From Thiothrix litoralis (GTDB lineage: Bacteria > Pseudomonadota > Gammaproteobacteria > Thiotrichales > Thiotrichaceae): DNA of 64,000 bases. The position numbers and the translations under genes were made by a program. The notes beneath the pieces were generated by a model that was not told where the DNA came from, made no database searches, and worked only from the letters and a program-made list of their open reading frames with translations. Numbering within the stretch: position 1 is the stretch's first letter; every line of letters begins with the position of its first letter. Positions 46,106-55,579 of this stretch are shown here, piece after piece. The stretch covers positions 806,001-870,000 of the forward strand of contig NZ_CP072801.1 in the NCBI RefSeq assembly GCF_017901135.1, read 5' to 3'.

Positions 46106-46977
46106 GCTGTTACGCTTTGTTGTTTCAATTCAGTAAGCATCTGGCGCAGGCTAACCCGCCAATGCGGTAGAGTGTAGCCCAGTTGCTGTTCAGTTGCGCG
46201 TCTGTCCATGACGCTGAAGGCCGGGCGACGCGCTGGTGTCGGGTATTCGTCGCTACGCAGCGGCTTGATGGGGATGGCTTTGCTCAGTAACCCCAGCGCC
46301 AATGCCTCTTCCTGAATGGCAGCGGCGAAATCGTACCAGCTTGCCACGCCGTTATCGGCGCAATGGAAGATGCCCTGCGGCTGTTGGGCGACGAATGACC
46401 AAAGAGTGCTCGCCAGTGTACCTGTCCATGTCGGTGTGCCGATCTGGTCGGCGACCACGCCGAGGGAATCGCGTTCTGCCATCAGGCGCAGCATGGTTTT
46501 GACGAAATTATTGCCGTAAGCCGAATACAACCAAGAAGTACGCACAATGGCAGCACTGGGGCAAAGGGCTTGTACGGCCTGTTCGCCTGCCAGTTTGCTA
46601 GCACCGTAGACACCGAGTGGTTTGGCGTTGGCTTCCGGCAAGTAGGGGGTGGATTGCAGCCCATCAAACACGAAATCGGTGGAAACCTGTAGCAGGTAAA
46701 TCCCGCGTTGGGCACTTTCACGCGCCAAGGTTTCGGCAGCCAAGTGGTTGATGGCGTAAGCGCGTTCCACGTCGCTTTCGGCCTTGTCCACGGCGGTATA
46801 GGCGGCGGCATTGATGATGACATCCGGCTGATGTTGCGCCAGTGCGGCAGCGATTGGTTGTGGCTGGGTAATATCCAGCGTGTGGTAGTCAGTCGGGATC
46901 AGGGTAATAGCGGTGGGGCAGGTGGCTTGCAGTTCTGAACCCAGTTGCCCGTTTGCGCCAGTTAAGAGTATTTTCAT
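46102..46977 (-). CDS. rfbD: dTDP-4-dehydrorhamnose reductase
   Basis: 291 residues. Last step of dTDP-L-rhamnose formation, NADPH-dependent. Motifs: [38 protein letters not shown] and GVYGASKLAGEQAV (Tyr-Lys pair), WLYSAYGNNFVKTML. Overlaps rfbC and rfbB by 4 nt on each side. Confidence 0.96.
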   Translation of the reverse strand: MKILLTGANGQLGSELQATCPTAITLIPTDYHTLDITQPQPIAAALAQHQPDVIINAAAYTAVDKAESDVERAYAINHLAAETLARESAQRGIYLLQVSTDFVFDGLQSTPYLPEANAKPLGVYGASKLAGEQAVQALCPSAAIVRTSWLYSAYGNNFVKTMLRLMAERDSLGVVADQIGTPTWTGTLASTLWSFVAQQPQGIFHCADNGVASWYDFAAAIQEEALALGLLSKAIPIKPLRSDEYPTPARRPAFSVMDRRATEQQLGYTLPHWRVSLRQMLTELKQQSVTA

Positions 46978-47522
46978 GCGAATTTGTCCGCCTCTTGCCA
47001 GTTTTTGCCCGCTTCATCTTTGGCGGAAATGGTGGGTGCTGCGCCATTGACCAGCGGCCATTCGATGCCAATGCTGGGATCATTCCAGTGCAAGCTACGG
47101 TCGTATTCGGGGGCGTAAAGGTCAGTGCATTTGTAGAGGAAATCTGCCGATTCGCTCATGACGTAGAAGCCGTGCGCAAAACCGGGTGGAACCCATAACA
47201 TGCGGTGGTCTTCATCTGACAATTCCGCGCCTGCCCATTGCCCGAAGGTTGGGGAGGATTGGCGCAAGTCTACCGCCACATCGAACACCTTGCCGCTGGT
47301 CACGCGCACCAGTTTGCCTTGCGGGTGTTTGATTTGGTAATGCATCCCGCGCAGGGTGCCTTGGCGGGAACGGCTGTGGTTGTCCTGCACAAAATTCAGG
47401 TTTAGCCCCGCGTCGGCAAAGGTTTTGGCATTCCAGGTTTCCATGAAAAAGCCGCGTGCATCGCCAAATACTTGTGGTTCGAGGATCAGCACATCTGGGA
47501 TATGGGTGGGGATAATCTTCAT
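46974..47522 (-). CDS. rfbC: dTDP-4-dehydrorhamnose 3,5-epimerase
   Basis: 182 residues, the family size. Cupin fold with [18 protein letters not shown] (catalytic His), [19 protein letters not shown] and [13 protein letters not shown]. Third step of dTDP-rhamnose synthesis. ATGA overlaps join it to rfbA upstream and rfbD downstream. The order rfbA-C-D-B differs from the rfbBDAC of E. coli. Confidence 0.96.
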   Translation of the reverse strand: MKIIPTHIPDVLILEPQVFGDARGFFMETWNAKTFADAGLNLNFVQDNHSRSRQGTLRGMHYQIKHPQGKLVRVTSGKVFDVAVDLRQSSPTFGQWAGAELSDEDHRMLWVPPGFAHGFYVMSESADFLYKCTDLYAPEYDRSLHWNDPSIGIEWPLVNGAAPTISAKDEAGKNWQEADKFA

Positions 47523-48403
47523 TTCAGTAATTCCGTGAGGTACAGGCCGTAACCGCTTTTTTTCAAGGGTTCCGCGAGTGTCAGCAATTGTTCGTCACCG
47601 ATATAACCCATGCGCCAGGCGACTTCTTCTGGGCAGGCGATTTTCAGCCCTTGGCGCTCTTCAATGACGCGGATGTAGTTGGAGGCATCCAGCAAGGAAG
47701 CGTGCGTGCCCGTATCCAGCCACGCCGTGCCGCGTTTGAGCATTTCTACCTGCAATTGCCCACGTTCCAGATACATCTGGTTGACGGTGGTAATTTCCAG
47801 CTCGCCACGCGGGGAGGGGCGGACTTCACGCGCCACATCCACAATTTGATTATCGTAGAAATACAGACCTGTTACCGCGTAGTTAGAACGGGGTTTTTCC
47901 GGTTTTTCCTCGATGCTCAGGGCTTTGCCATACGCATCGAATTCAGCGACGCCATAGCGTTCGGGGTCTTTGACGTAGTAAGCAAATACCGTAGCGCCAG
48001 AGGTTTGTTGGGCAACGCTTTGTAAACGGCTGGATAACCCTTCGCCGTAGTAGATATTGTCACCCAAAATCAGCGTGGCGGGGGAGTTGCCGAGGAATTG
48101 CTCACCAATGATGAAGGCTTGGGCTAAACCATCCGGGGAGGGCTGCACCGCATATTCAATGTTTAGCCCCCATTGTGCGCCATCGCCCAGTAGGTGCTGG
48201 AATTGCGCAGAATCTTCCGGGGTGGTAATAATCAGGATGTCGCGAATACCGGCGAGCATCAGCACCGTTAGCGGGTAATAAATCATCGGCTTGTCATAGA
48301 CCGGCATCAATTGCTTGCTGACGGCGCGGGTCAGTGGGTAGAGGCGTGTGCCGCTGCCGCCCGCGAGGATAATGCCTTTGCGCTTGGTGTTGTCGTCTTG
48401 CAT
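47519..48403 (-). CDS. rfbA: Glucose-1-phosphate thymidylyltransferase
   Basis: 294 residues from the ATG at 48403 ([16 protein letters not shown]); E. coli RfbA has 293. Makes dTDP-glucose from glucose-1-phosphate and dTTP. The nucleotidyltransferase signature [20 protein letters not shown] is followed by [18 protein letters not shown] and EEKPEKPRS. First gene of the EPS operon; the promoter should lie in the 129 nt before 48533, which also serves the divergent hydrolase gene. Confidence 0.97.
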   Translation of the reverse strand: MQDDNTKRKGIILAGGSGTRLYPLTRAVSKQLMPVYDKPMIYYPLTVLMLAGIRDILIITTPEDSAQFQHLLGDGAQWGLNIEYAVQPSPDGLAQAFIIGEQFLGNSPATLILGDNIYYGEGLSSRLQSVAQQTSGATVFAYYVKDPERYGVAEFDAYGKALSIEEKPEKPRSNYAVTGLYFYDNQIVDVAREVRPSPRGELEITTVNQMYLERGQLQVEMLKRGTAWLDTGTHASLLDASNYIRVIEERQGLKIACPEEVAWRMGYIGDEQLLTLAEPLKKSGYGLYLTELLK

Positions 48404-48532
48404 GAGTGCTGTGTGAACCCGTGTAGCTTGCGATAAAGTCGCCAATTGTAGACAAATCCACAGAAATTTCAGCTAATTCCGGTAATCGGATACACTCATG
48501 TTTGCCAAAAACACCGTTGAGAGGAGATCATT

Positions 48533-49513
48533 ATGAAAAAAGTACCCAAGAAGCTGTTGCTGCTGTCGTCCAGTTTGCTGGTTGGTTTGAGCCTGACTGC
48601 GGGGGCGGAAGATAAAAAAGTGCATCAAGGTTTGCTGGATAAGTACCAACCGGAGAAAATATCCGGGCATGTTTACGTCATCCATGGCCCCATGGGTTAC
48701 CCCGACAAGGAAAATCAGGGTTTTATGAACAATCCCGGTTTCATTGTGACCGACAAGGAAGTGGCGGTTATTGACCCCGGTTCCAGTTCAGCCATTGGGC
48801 GGGCAGTGTTGGCGCATATTCGTAAAATTACTGACAAGCCGATTACCCAAGTGTTTACCACCCACGTTCATGGCGATCATTGGTTAGGCAATCAGGCATT
48901 TCAGGAAGAAAACCCTGATGTGAAGTTCTACGCGCACCCGGCGATGATAGAAGAGGCCAAAAACGGTGCCGCCGAAGAGTGGATTGGTACGATGGATTCC
49001 ATGACCGAAAAAGCCACCGAGGGTACGCAAGCGATCATTCCGACGGAAGCACTGACTGATGGACAAAGTTTCGATCTGGGCGGCCTGACGCTGAAAGCCC
49101 ATTTGATCGAAGGCAAGGCGCATACTGACACCGATGTGATGTTTGAAGTGCCTGAAGAAAAAGTGCTGTTCACGGGCGATACTATCAACAACAAGCGCAT
49201 TGTGCGCATGGATGACGGCAGTTTCGCCGGTGGTATCAAAGCGGCAGATTACGCGCTGACGCTGGGTGTCGACAAAATCGTTCCGGGGCATGGCCACACT
49301 GGTAGCAAAAATGTGCTGACCTATTACCGCGATTACCTGAATAAAGTCTACAGCTCGGTTAAGGATCTGCGCGAACAAGACATGGAGGCGTTCGAGATGA
49401 AGCCCAAAATCGAGGAAAAACTTACCGATTACAAAGATTGGCAAGGTCTGGATGAAGAGCTGGGCAAGCACATCAGCCTGTCGGTGTTGGAAGCCGAGCA
49501 GGAAGATTTCTAA
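48533..49513 (+). CDS. Secreted metallo-beta-lactamase-fold hydrolase
   Basis: 326 residues with a signal peptide (KKLLLLSSSLLVGLSLTAGA). The metal site THVHGDHWLGNQ (HxHxDH) is intact, and VLFTGDTINNKR and VPGHGHTGS carry the other ligands. The AVIDPGSSSAIGRAVLAHIRKI segment resembles quinoprotein-relay and SoxH-like periplasmic members of the fold, but no specific substrate can be named. AGAGGAGATC precedes the ATG. Confidence 0.85.
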   Translation: MKKVPKKLLLLSSSLLVGLSLTAGAEDKKVHQGLLDKYQPEKISGHVYVIHGPMGYPDKENQGFMNNPGFIVTDKEVAVIDPGSSSAIGRAVLAHIRKITDKPITQVFTTHVHGDHWLGNQAFQEENPDVKFYAHPAMIEEAKNGAAEEWIGTMDSMTEKATEGTQAIIPTEALTDGQSFDLGGLTLKAHLIEGKAHTDTDVMFEVPEEKVLFTGDTINNKRIVRMDDGSFAGGIKAADYALTLGVDKIVPGHGHTGSKNVLTYYRDYLNKVYSSVKDLREQDMEAFEMKPKIEEKLTDYKDWQGLDEELGKHISLSVLEAEQEDF

Positions 49514-49515
49514 GT

Positions 49516-50472
49516 TTACTCGCCCAACATTTCCTGAATATCCACACTGAAGTTTTCCAGAATCGCAGCACTGTCTTCGGGGCTGCGTTTCTGGACTTCA
49601 TCGTAGAAAAACCGTACCGCACTTTCTAGGCTAACACCTTGCTGGAGCAATTCCAGTGTGTCCAGCCCAATTTTTAGCAGGCTAATGTCCACATCCAGCG
49701 TGTTAACTTTGTGAAAGTAAAACTCATGGATTTCTTTGCACAAACGTGGGCTGCGAATTTCCAGAAACACGTCACCTTGGTCATGTTGCATGACCGGTGC
49801 CATCATGATCAGCGTGGACTTTTTGGGTAGCAGAATCAGGCTGGGAAACAGGCTGGTGCAGGCGAAGTCTGCCCGCGAAAAAAAGTGCAAGTGCTTGGAG
49901 CGCTGGCGGAAATACGCCAGATAATGCCGGAGAATATCACCCCTTGCGGCGTAACTGTGACGGCTGATGGGCGAAAAAATAAAATTAAGCAGTGAATCCA
50001 GCGTGTGGATATGGGTTTCCGCGTAGTCCGGGTGGGCAATCTGCTGGAAGCGTTCACTGCCATCATGCGGGTTTACAAAGAACGACGAAGGGAACTGGCT
50101 ATACGCCAGAATACGGCCTTCATTTTCTAGCTGGCAGAGGTGCTGGTCAGCTTCTGCATTGGTGGCGAAATGTTGCAGGCGAAATTCGCTTTGGCAAAAT
50201 GTTTGAAAATGCGGCTTCAGCAGCGTGCTGATGTCGACCTTAAACAGACTGGCATAGGCCAGCAATTTAGGGACATCCAGCGCGGTTTCTTCGCATTCAA
50301 GCCGTGAAATATCCGGTTGTAACACCGAGAAGCCAGCCTTCATGTGCGGCTTCAGGAATGTCTGTAACAGGTATGCCATATCAGCCTGGCTGTGATGGGC
50401 GGTTTTGCGTAAAGCGTGTAACTGCTTGCCGTCCTGCGGTATATGCCCTTCTTGAATTATGTTATTACGCAT
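49516..50472 (-). CDS. XRE-like helix-turn-helix regulator with large unknown C-terminal domain
   Basis: 318 residues. The N-terminal HTH (KQLHALRKTAHHSQADMAYLLQTFL, then LQPDISRLECEETALDVPKLLAYASLFKVDISTLL) is followed by about 230 residues I cannot assign, possibly a sensor domain. It is divergent from a small lipoprotein gene, with a perfect 15-nt palindrome between them, suggesting it controls that gene or itself. Convergent with the hydrolase gene, with a 2-nt gap. Confidence 0.7.
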   Translation of the reverse strand: MRNNIIQEGHIPQDGKQLHALRKTAHHSQADMAYLLQTFLKPHMKAGFSVLQPDISRLECEETALDVPKLLAYASLFKVDISTLLKPHFQTFCQSEFRLQHFATNAEADQHLCQLENEGRILAYSQFPSSFFVNPHDGSERFQQIAHPDYAETHIHTLDSLLNFIFSPISRHSYAARGDILRHYLAYFRQRSKHLHFFSRADFACTSLFPSLILLPKKSTLIMMAPVMQHDQGDVFLEIRSPRLCKEIHEFYFHKVNTLDVDISLLKIGLDTLELLQQGVSLESAVRFFYDEVQKRSPEDSAAILENFSVDIQEMLGE

Positions 50473-50530
50473 TGGCTTACTTATTATTAATATGGATTAG
50501 GCCAAATAATATGCACTATTTTTATGCCAT

Positions 50531-50545
50531 ATGCAAATTTTGCAT
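50531..50545. promoter_or_regulatory. Palindromic operator candidate between regulator and lipoprotein genes
   Basis: ATGCAAA-T-TTTGCAT is a perfect inverted repeat, nested in a wider ATGCAC/GTGCAT pair. It lies 59 nt upstream of the regulator start in a 176-nt AT-rich divergent region. Confidence 0.5.
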
Positions 50546-50648
50546 GGTGCATTAGCTGAACGATAAATGAACGAAATGATTAGTTTTTGTTATGACCGAT
50601 AAGTAGTATGGGTTTTGCTGATAAACAACAAAATATGGAGCAAACCCC

Positions 50649-50885
50649 ATGAAAACGCTTGCAATGATCTTGAACGTTTCCCTGCTGACCCTCTCTCTTC
50701 AGGGCTGCGTTATTTTGTCGGACACAACCCTCAAAGCTAAGCCTATGCAATTAGCGGAGGCTGGTGGGGTAGATTCGGAAGTCGCACAGCCAGAAAGCAC
50801 TGAAAAGGTATCGACCGAACTGATGGTTGAAATTTTGCGTGATGTGTTTGTTCCCATTTTTACGGTCTTGCTTACGCGGGGGTAA
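50649..50885 (+). CDS. Small lipoprotein of unknown function
   Basis: 78 residues. The signal sequence ends in LSLQGC, a lipobox with the acylated Cys at residue 20. The mature part is acidic up to residue 55, then has a hydrophobic segment (LRDVFVPIFTVLLTRG) at the C-terminus. TATGGAGCAAACCCC precedes the ATG. No family recognised. Confidence 0.75.
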   Translation: MKTLAMILNVSLLTLSLQGCVILSDTTLKAKPMQLAEAGGVDSEVAQPESTEKVSTELMVEILRDVFVPIFTVLLTRG

Positions 50886-50960
50886 CACTACTGGCGCACG
50901 GGGATGGCTGGCGTGTTAAACTGCACTGCAACATTTAACTGATTTCGGGAGCCAGCCTGC

Positions 50961-51770
50961 ATGAGCACCAAACCTAATCCTCGTGTGACCGTCACCACCT
51001 TGCGCAAGATGAAGCGCGAGGCGGAAAAGATCGTCATGTTGACCGCTTACGACGCCAGTTTTGCCAAGGTGCTGGACGCGCAGGGGGTGGATGTGATTCT
51101 GGTCGGCGATTCCTTGGGCATGGTGATACAAGGGCATGAAACCACTGTTCCGGTGACGATGGATGACATGGTTTACCACACCCGTGCGGTGGCGAAAAAC
51201 TGCCAGCACGCGCTGGTCATCGGCGATTTACCCTTCATGAGTTATACCTCGCCGGAACAGGCTTTGCGTAACAGCGCTCGCTTGATGCAGGAAAGCGGTG
51301 CTCACATGGTGAAGCTGGAAGGCGGTGCGCCACAAGTGGCTACCGTTGCCCAGCTTGCCCATCACGGTGTACCGGTGTGTGCGCATCTCGGTTTGCAGCC
51401 ACAATCTGTGCATAAACTTGGCGGCTATCGGGTGCAAGGGCGTGATGAAGCCGTTGCCAAACAAATGCTGGAAGATGCCAAAGCCTTGCAAGATGCCGGG
51501 GCAGATATGCTGGTGCTGGAATGTGTACCCGTTGCGCTGGCAGCACAGATTACCCAAGCGCTGGAGATTCCCACTATCGGTATTGGTGCAGGCCGCGAAT
51601 GCGATGGGCAGGTGTTGGTTTTGCACGATATGCTGGGCATTTCCCCGCGTGCGCCGAAGTTTTCCCACGACTTTATCGGTGCGGGGGCAACCATTCCGCA
51701 GGCGGTAGCGTCTTATGTACAAGCGGTAAAAGCCGGAAATTTCCCTGAAGATCAACACTGTTTTTTCTAA
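50961..51770 (+). CDS. panB: 3-methyl-2-oxobutanoate hydroxymethyltransferase
   Basis: 269 residues. First step of pantothenate synthesis from ketoisovalerate with methylene-tetrahydrofolate; its substrate is an intermediate of the valine pathway encoded by ilvIHC at 28-31 kb. Motifs: [52 protein letters not shown] and [21 protein letters not shown]. Followed after 11 nt by panC. Confidence 0.97.
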   Translation: MSTKPNPRVTVTTLRKMKREAEKIVMLTAYDASFAKVLDAQGVDVILVGDSLGMVIQGHETTVPVTMDDMVYHTRAVAKNCQHALVIGDLPFMSYTSPEQALRNSARLMQESGAHMVKLEGGAPQVATVAQLAHHGVPVCAHLGLQPQSVHKLGGYRVQGRDEAVAKQMLEDAKALQDAGADMLVLECVPVALAAQITQALEIPTIGIGAGRECDGQVLVLHDMLGISPRAPKFSHDFIGAGATIPQAVASYVQAVKAGNFPEDQHCFF

Positions 51771-51781
51771 AAGAGCACTCC

Positions 51782-52648
51782 ATGATTATTGTTCAAGCCA
51801 TTGATGCCTTGCGTGAAGAACTCAAAAGCTGGCGGCGGGCAGGCGAAACCATCGCCTTTGTCCCGACGATGGGTAATTTGCACGCAGGCCATATTGCCCT
51901 AGTCAAACGGGCGCAGGCATTAGGCAGCAAAGTGGTGGTATCCATTTTCGTCAATCCTACTCAGTTTGATCGCCAAGAAGACCTTGCCGCTTACCCGCGT
52001 ACCCTGACGGAAGATTGTGCCAAACTGCAAGCGGCTGGGGCGGATCTGATCTTTACCCCAACCCCGGCGTTGATGTACCCCAGCGGTGGTTTGGCCACGA
52101 AAGTGGAAGTGCCGGGCGTTAGCGAATGGTTGGAAGGTGCTTCGCGCTCGGGGCATTTCACGGGCGTTTCCACCGTGGTCTGCAAATTGTTTCACATGGT
52201 GCAGCCCGATGTGGCGGTGTTTGGTGAGAAAGATTTTCAGCAATTGATGCTGATTCGCCAGATGGTGCGCGACCTGGATATGGATATTCATATCGAGGGT
52301 TTGCCCACGGTACGTGAATCCGATGGGTTGGCAATGAGTTCGCGCAATGGCTACCTGACAACCGTTGAGCGTAAACTTGCGCCCAGCTTTCATTTGATCC
52401 TGCGTGAAGTGGTTGACGCGCTGCACAAAGGAAGGCAGGATTACGCGTCCTTACAGATTGAGGCAGCGAAGTCGTTGGAATCACGTGGTTTTCGTCCCGA
52501 TTATGTGGAAATTCGCCGCGCGGTTGATTTGCTTCCCGCTCAGGTAGAGGATACAGATGTAGTGGTGCTTGGTTCAGCATGGCTGGGTAAGGCGCGACTG
52601 ATCGATAATATTCCCTTAACATTGAAAAAAGTAACAGAAACATCATAA
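51782..52648 (+). CDS. panC: Pantothenate synthetase
   Basis: 288 residues. Joins pantoate and beta-alanine with ATP. FVPTMGNLHAGHIALVKRA holds the HxGH site, FVNPTQFDRQEDLAAYPRT follows, and FGEKDFQQLMLIRQMVRDL and LAMSSRNGYL (KMSKS-like) complete the nucleotide site. Second gene of the panBCD group. Confidence 0.97.
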   Translation: MIIVQAIDALREELKSWRRAGETIAFVPTMGNLHAGHIALVKRAQALGSKVVVSIFVNPTQFDRQEDLAAYPRTLTEDCAKLQAAGADLIFTPTPALMYPSGGLATKVEVPGVSEWLEGASRSGHFTGVSTVVCKLFHMVQPDVAVFGEKDFQQLMLIRQMVRDLDMDIHIEGLPTVRESDGLAMSSRNGYLTTVERKLAPSFHLILREVVDALHKGRQDYASLQIEAAKSLESRGFRPDYVEIRRAVDLLPAQVEDTDVVVLGSAWLGKARLIDNIPLTLKKVTETS

Positions 52649-52698
52649 TAGTATTGCTTTGTTGCATACTTGATTGAACGTTACGGAGGAACCGCCCC

Positions 52699-53079
52699 AT
52701 GGAGCTGACGCTTCTCAAATCCAAGCTGCACCGTGTTACCGTCACTCACGCTGAGTTGGACTACGAAGGTTCCTGTGCGATTGACGATGACTTGCTGCGT
52801 ACCGGTAATATTCGAGAATATGAGCAACTGCATATTTACAACATTACCAATGGCGAACGTTTTTCAACGTATGCCATCCGTGCTGAAGCAGGCAGTGGAA
52901 TTATCTCGATCAATGGTGCGGCTGCGCACAAAGCCAGTACCGGCGATCTTATTATTATTTGTACGTATGCGGGTTTCGCGGAAGCAGAAGCCAGTGCACA
53001 TAAGCCGCAGTTGGTGTATGTCGACCCACAGAATCGGGTGACGCATACCTCAAAACAAATTGCGGTACAGGCTGCTTAA
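52699..53079 (+). CDS. panD: Aspartate 1-decarboxylase proenzyme
   Basis: 126 residues. Makes beta-alanine for PanC. The self-cleavage site is Gly24-Ser25 in [11 protein letters not shown], where Ser25 becomes the pyruvoyl cofactor. ENMSN-like positions read [17 protein letters not shown], and [12 protein letters not shown] is conserved. ACGGAGG precedes the ATG. Confidence 0.96.
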   Translation: MELTLLKSKLHRVTVTHAELDYEGSCAIDDDLLRTGNIREYEQLHIYNITNGERFSTYAIRAEAGSGIISINGAAAHKASTGDLIIICTYAGFAEAEASAHKPQLVYVDPQNRVTHTSKQIAVQAA

Positions 53080-53400
53080 GGGAAGATTGCACAAGGAACG
53101 TGCTGTTGGTCGGAAAAAGAGGAAAAACCGAGCATTTCTTGTTATGGTTGTCGCTCGGTGTTGGTTGCGATACATCGCTTATTGTTATGATTCTCATCTG
53201 TTGCGGGTCTGCTCACCCTTGCAGATGGTTAAATTTCAAGGTCGGCTTGGCGTTCAATAACGCTTGAGCCGACTGGCTTTCTCATAACAGTTCCATCGTT
53301 AGCCGGGCTTATTGTTATTGCTGTGTGCCCTTCGTCCATGCGCTGCATCTTACGGGTTTGGGCTGAATCAGTACTTAATTCATTAGTTATATTTATATGC
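53080..53400. other. Intergenic region with several hairpins
   Basis: 321 nt without a supported gene. It contains hairpins ACCGAGC/GCTCGGT (about 53125-53158) and GTCGGCT...AGCCGAC with an inner GCGTT/AACGC stem (53241-53273), and the string GCTTATTGTTAT twice (about 53178 and 53308). Neither hairpin is followed by a T run, so they are not ordinary terminators. A small RNA or decayed repeat is possible. Confidence 0.45.
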
Positions 53401-53811
53401 TTATTTATCTGATTTTTCAGGCTTATAGAACTTAATCCCCTGTTCAGTTTTGGCCTTCTCGTAATCACGGTCGAAAATCAGTTCTACATCCATATCGGCT
53501 TCAATATCACCTGCTGCCTTGACCATCTGTAAATCAGGGATGCGGTTTGCCAGCCATGTACACAGCGCCATTGCCAGCGAATAGTTTTCTGCAAATAAAG
53601 CATTGACCATCGAGTTGGCGACAAATTGGGAGCGCAAGATCGGGTCAGGTGTTGGATGAAATTCCCCGTTAATTTGGATGCCCTGATCCATTTTGGCATC
53701 CATATTATCCAGATAAAGGCGTTGGTGGCCGGGAATAGGTTGGCTGCGATCGAATTCCAATACAGGAACAGCGTTGACCACCACGTGAAGTTTATTGCCT
53801 GCTTGTCGCAT
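53401..53811 (-). CDS. Conserved-looking hypothetical protein
   Basis: 136 residues, no signal peptide or membrane helix. The first part is beta-rich (LHVVVNAVPVLEFDRSQPIP), the middle reads RSQFVANSMVNALFAENYSLAMALCTWLANRIPDL, and the tail is charged. Lies 3 nt downstream of the Sel1-repeat gene and is likely co-transcribed with it. I do not recognise the family. Confidence 0.7.
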   Translation of the reverse strand: MRQAGNKLHVVVNAVPVLEFDRSQPIPGHQRLYLDNMDAKMDQGIQINGEFHPTPDPILRSQFVANSMVNALFAENYSLAMALCTWLANRIPDLQMVKAAGDIEADMDVELIFDRDYEKAKTEQGIKFYKPEKSDK

Positions 53812-53814
53812 GGT

Positions 53815-54258
53815 TTACCCCAGATCGTCGAAGCCAGCGAGTTTATATAGGCGCTTGGCTTCTTCTTCATCCTGCGGAACGCCGTTGCCTTGCTGGTACA
53901 TCATCGCCAGCGTGGTCAGCGAGCCTTGTAGCCCTTGTTCACCGGCCTTGTGGAACCATTTGGCTGCTTCTTCACCGCTTTTGGGGGCGCATTCGCCTTC
54001 CATGTACATAAAACCCAGCCCGTGTTGTGCCAGACCGTAGCCTTGTTCGGCAGAGGCTTTCATCAACTCAAAGGCTTTGGCATCATTACGCACCACTCCA
54101 AGGCCGTTTTGGCACATAATGGCGCACAGGTGCTGCGCAATCTGGTCGCCTTGATCGGCAAAGGGGGAAAGCAGTTGCATGGCGCGGGAAAAATGCTTGG
54201 CTTCAAACGCTGCCATGCCGCTGGCAAAATCCATAGAGTCATTATCGATTTGTGACAC
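53815..54258 (-). CDS. Sel1-repeat protein
   Basis: 147 residues from a GTG at 54258 with AAGGAG six bases upstream; a TTG at 54291 is the only longer option. Three Sel1/TPR-like units are visible: AFELMKASAEQGYGLAQHGLGFMY, EEAAKWFHKAGEQGLQGSLTTLAMMY and EEAKRLYKLAG. Such solenoids bind proteins; the partner is unknown. No signal peptide, so cytoplasmic. Confidence 0.85.
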   Translation of the reverse strand: MSQIDNDSMDFASGMAAFEAKHFSRAMQLLSPFADQGDQIAQHLCAIMCQNGLGVVRNDAKAFELMKASAEQGYGLAQHGLGFMYMEGECAPKSGEEAAKWFHKAGEQGLQGSLTTLAMMYQQGNGVPQDEEEAKRLYKLAGFDDLG

Positions 54259-54411
54259 GGGAATCTCCTTGAACGTAAAATCGGGTTCCAATCTTAGCGC
54301 ATTCTGCCCTTACTTCCGAAATAGCCCGCCGGGGCGTGAGTTTTACCCCTAGAGGGATATTCAGAAATGGGGGCGTGCTTCTTAAACTTTCGCGATATGG
54401 AAAATGCCACG

Positions 54412-55533
54412 ATGACTGAAACAAATACCGAACGCAATTTAAAATTGCACATGCGCCAATGCATCCAAAAAGTAGCGACAGGCCCTGAATACAGCAAGGA
54501 TCTGAACTACGAGGATGCCTATTACGCCATGCGTCACATTTTGAGTGGCGAGGCCGACCCTGTGCAGGTGGCGGTTTACTTTATTGCGTTGCGCATGAAA
54601 CGCGAGACCGATGAGGAAAACCGAGGCACGTTGCAGGCATTGATTGATATGTCCGCCATCAGCACCGCAGCGGTGGATGAAGTGCTCGACGTGTCTGACC
54701 CGTATGATGGTTATACGCGCGGTGTACCGGCTTCCACCTTTGTGCCGGTGGTCTTGGCGGCGATGGGCGTACACGCTGTCCTGCACGGTCTGGAACAGGT
54801 AGGGCCGAAGTTTGGCGCTACCCACCACAAGGTACTGAAAGCGGCAGGTATCAAGGTCAATTTGACCCCGGCTGAAGCGGTAGCACAACTGGAACGCATC
54901 GGCTGGACTTACCTTGATCAGCGCCAGTTTGCGCCCGGTTTGCATGACTTGATCCCCATCCGTCAGCGGATGATCAAGCGTCAGGTGCTGACCACGGTAG
55001 AAACCATGTTGGGGCCTATCCGTGGCAAGCTGAAAACCCACTGCATGGGGGGTTATGTTCACAAGGCATACCCGCCGATTTATGCGTCGCTGGCACGTCA
55101 GGCAGGTTTTGACAGCGCTATGTTTGTGCGTGGTGTGGAAGGTGGCGTGATTCCTTCCCTGCAACAATCTGGCAAGCTGTTTTATTACTACGGGCAGGGC
55201 GAAGAGCAACAGCGTGACCTTGACCCCAAAGAATTTGGGCTTCAAGCCAGCGTGCGGGCAGTGCCTTTGCCGGAAGACTTACCCGCCGCCCCGATGATTG
55301 GTGATGAGATTGCCACCACGGTTGACAGTGACGCTCTCGCAGCAAAAGCGGCTGAAATGGGCATTGCGGCACTGGGTGGTGAAAAAGGTTTGATGTACGA
55401 CAGTCTGGTATACTCGGCTTCAATCTGTCTGGCACATCTGGGGCGTTACGGTTCGATACAGGAAGCCGCTGATGCGGTACGTGCCACGCTTGATAGCGGT
55501 AAGGCACTGGACACACTGCGTGCTGCGGCATAA
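54412..55533 (+). CDS. Anthranilate phosphoribosyltransferase-like protein (TrpD-like family)
   Basis: 373 residues from the ATG at 54412, with GGAAAA upstream; ATG codons at 54367 and 54397 lack good ribosome binding sites. The nucleoside phosphorylase/TrpD fold is indicated by an N-terminal helical domain (LNYEDAYYAMRHILSGEADPVQVAVYFIALRMK), HGLEQVGPKFGATHHKVLKAAGI in place of the HG/GT motifs, and TVETMLGPIRGK. The PRPP-binding loop differs from true TrpD (usually KHGNR.......G), so another substrate is likely. Not next to other trp genes. A 65-residue gene follows after 46 nt. Confidence 0.78.
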   Translation: MTETNTERNLKLHMRQCIQKVATGPEYSKDLNYEDAYYAMRHILSGEADPVQVAVYFIALRMKRETDEENRGTLQALIDMSAISTAAVDEVLDVSDPYDGYTRGVPASTFVPVVLAAMGVHAVLHGLEQVGPKFGATHHKVLKAAGIKVNLTPAEAVAQLERIGWTYLDQRQFAPGLHDLIPIRQRMIKRQVLTTVETMLGPIRGKLKTHCMGGYVHKAYPPIYASLARQAGFDSAMFVRGVEGGVIPSLQQSGKLFYYYGQGEEQQRDLDPKEFGLQASVRAVPLPEDLPAAPMIGDEIATTVDSDALAAKAAEMGIAALGGEKGLMYDSLVYSASICLAHLGRYGSIQEAADAVRATLDSGKALDTLRAAA

Positions 55534-55579
55534 GCGCATCACGTTTATTTTCATTTTTGATTTTAAGAGGACATGACAA

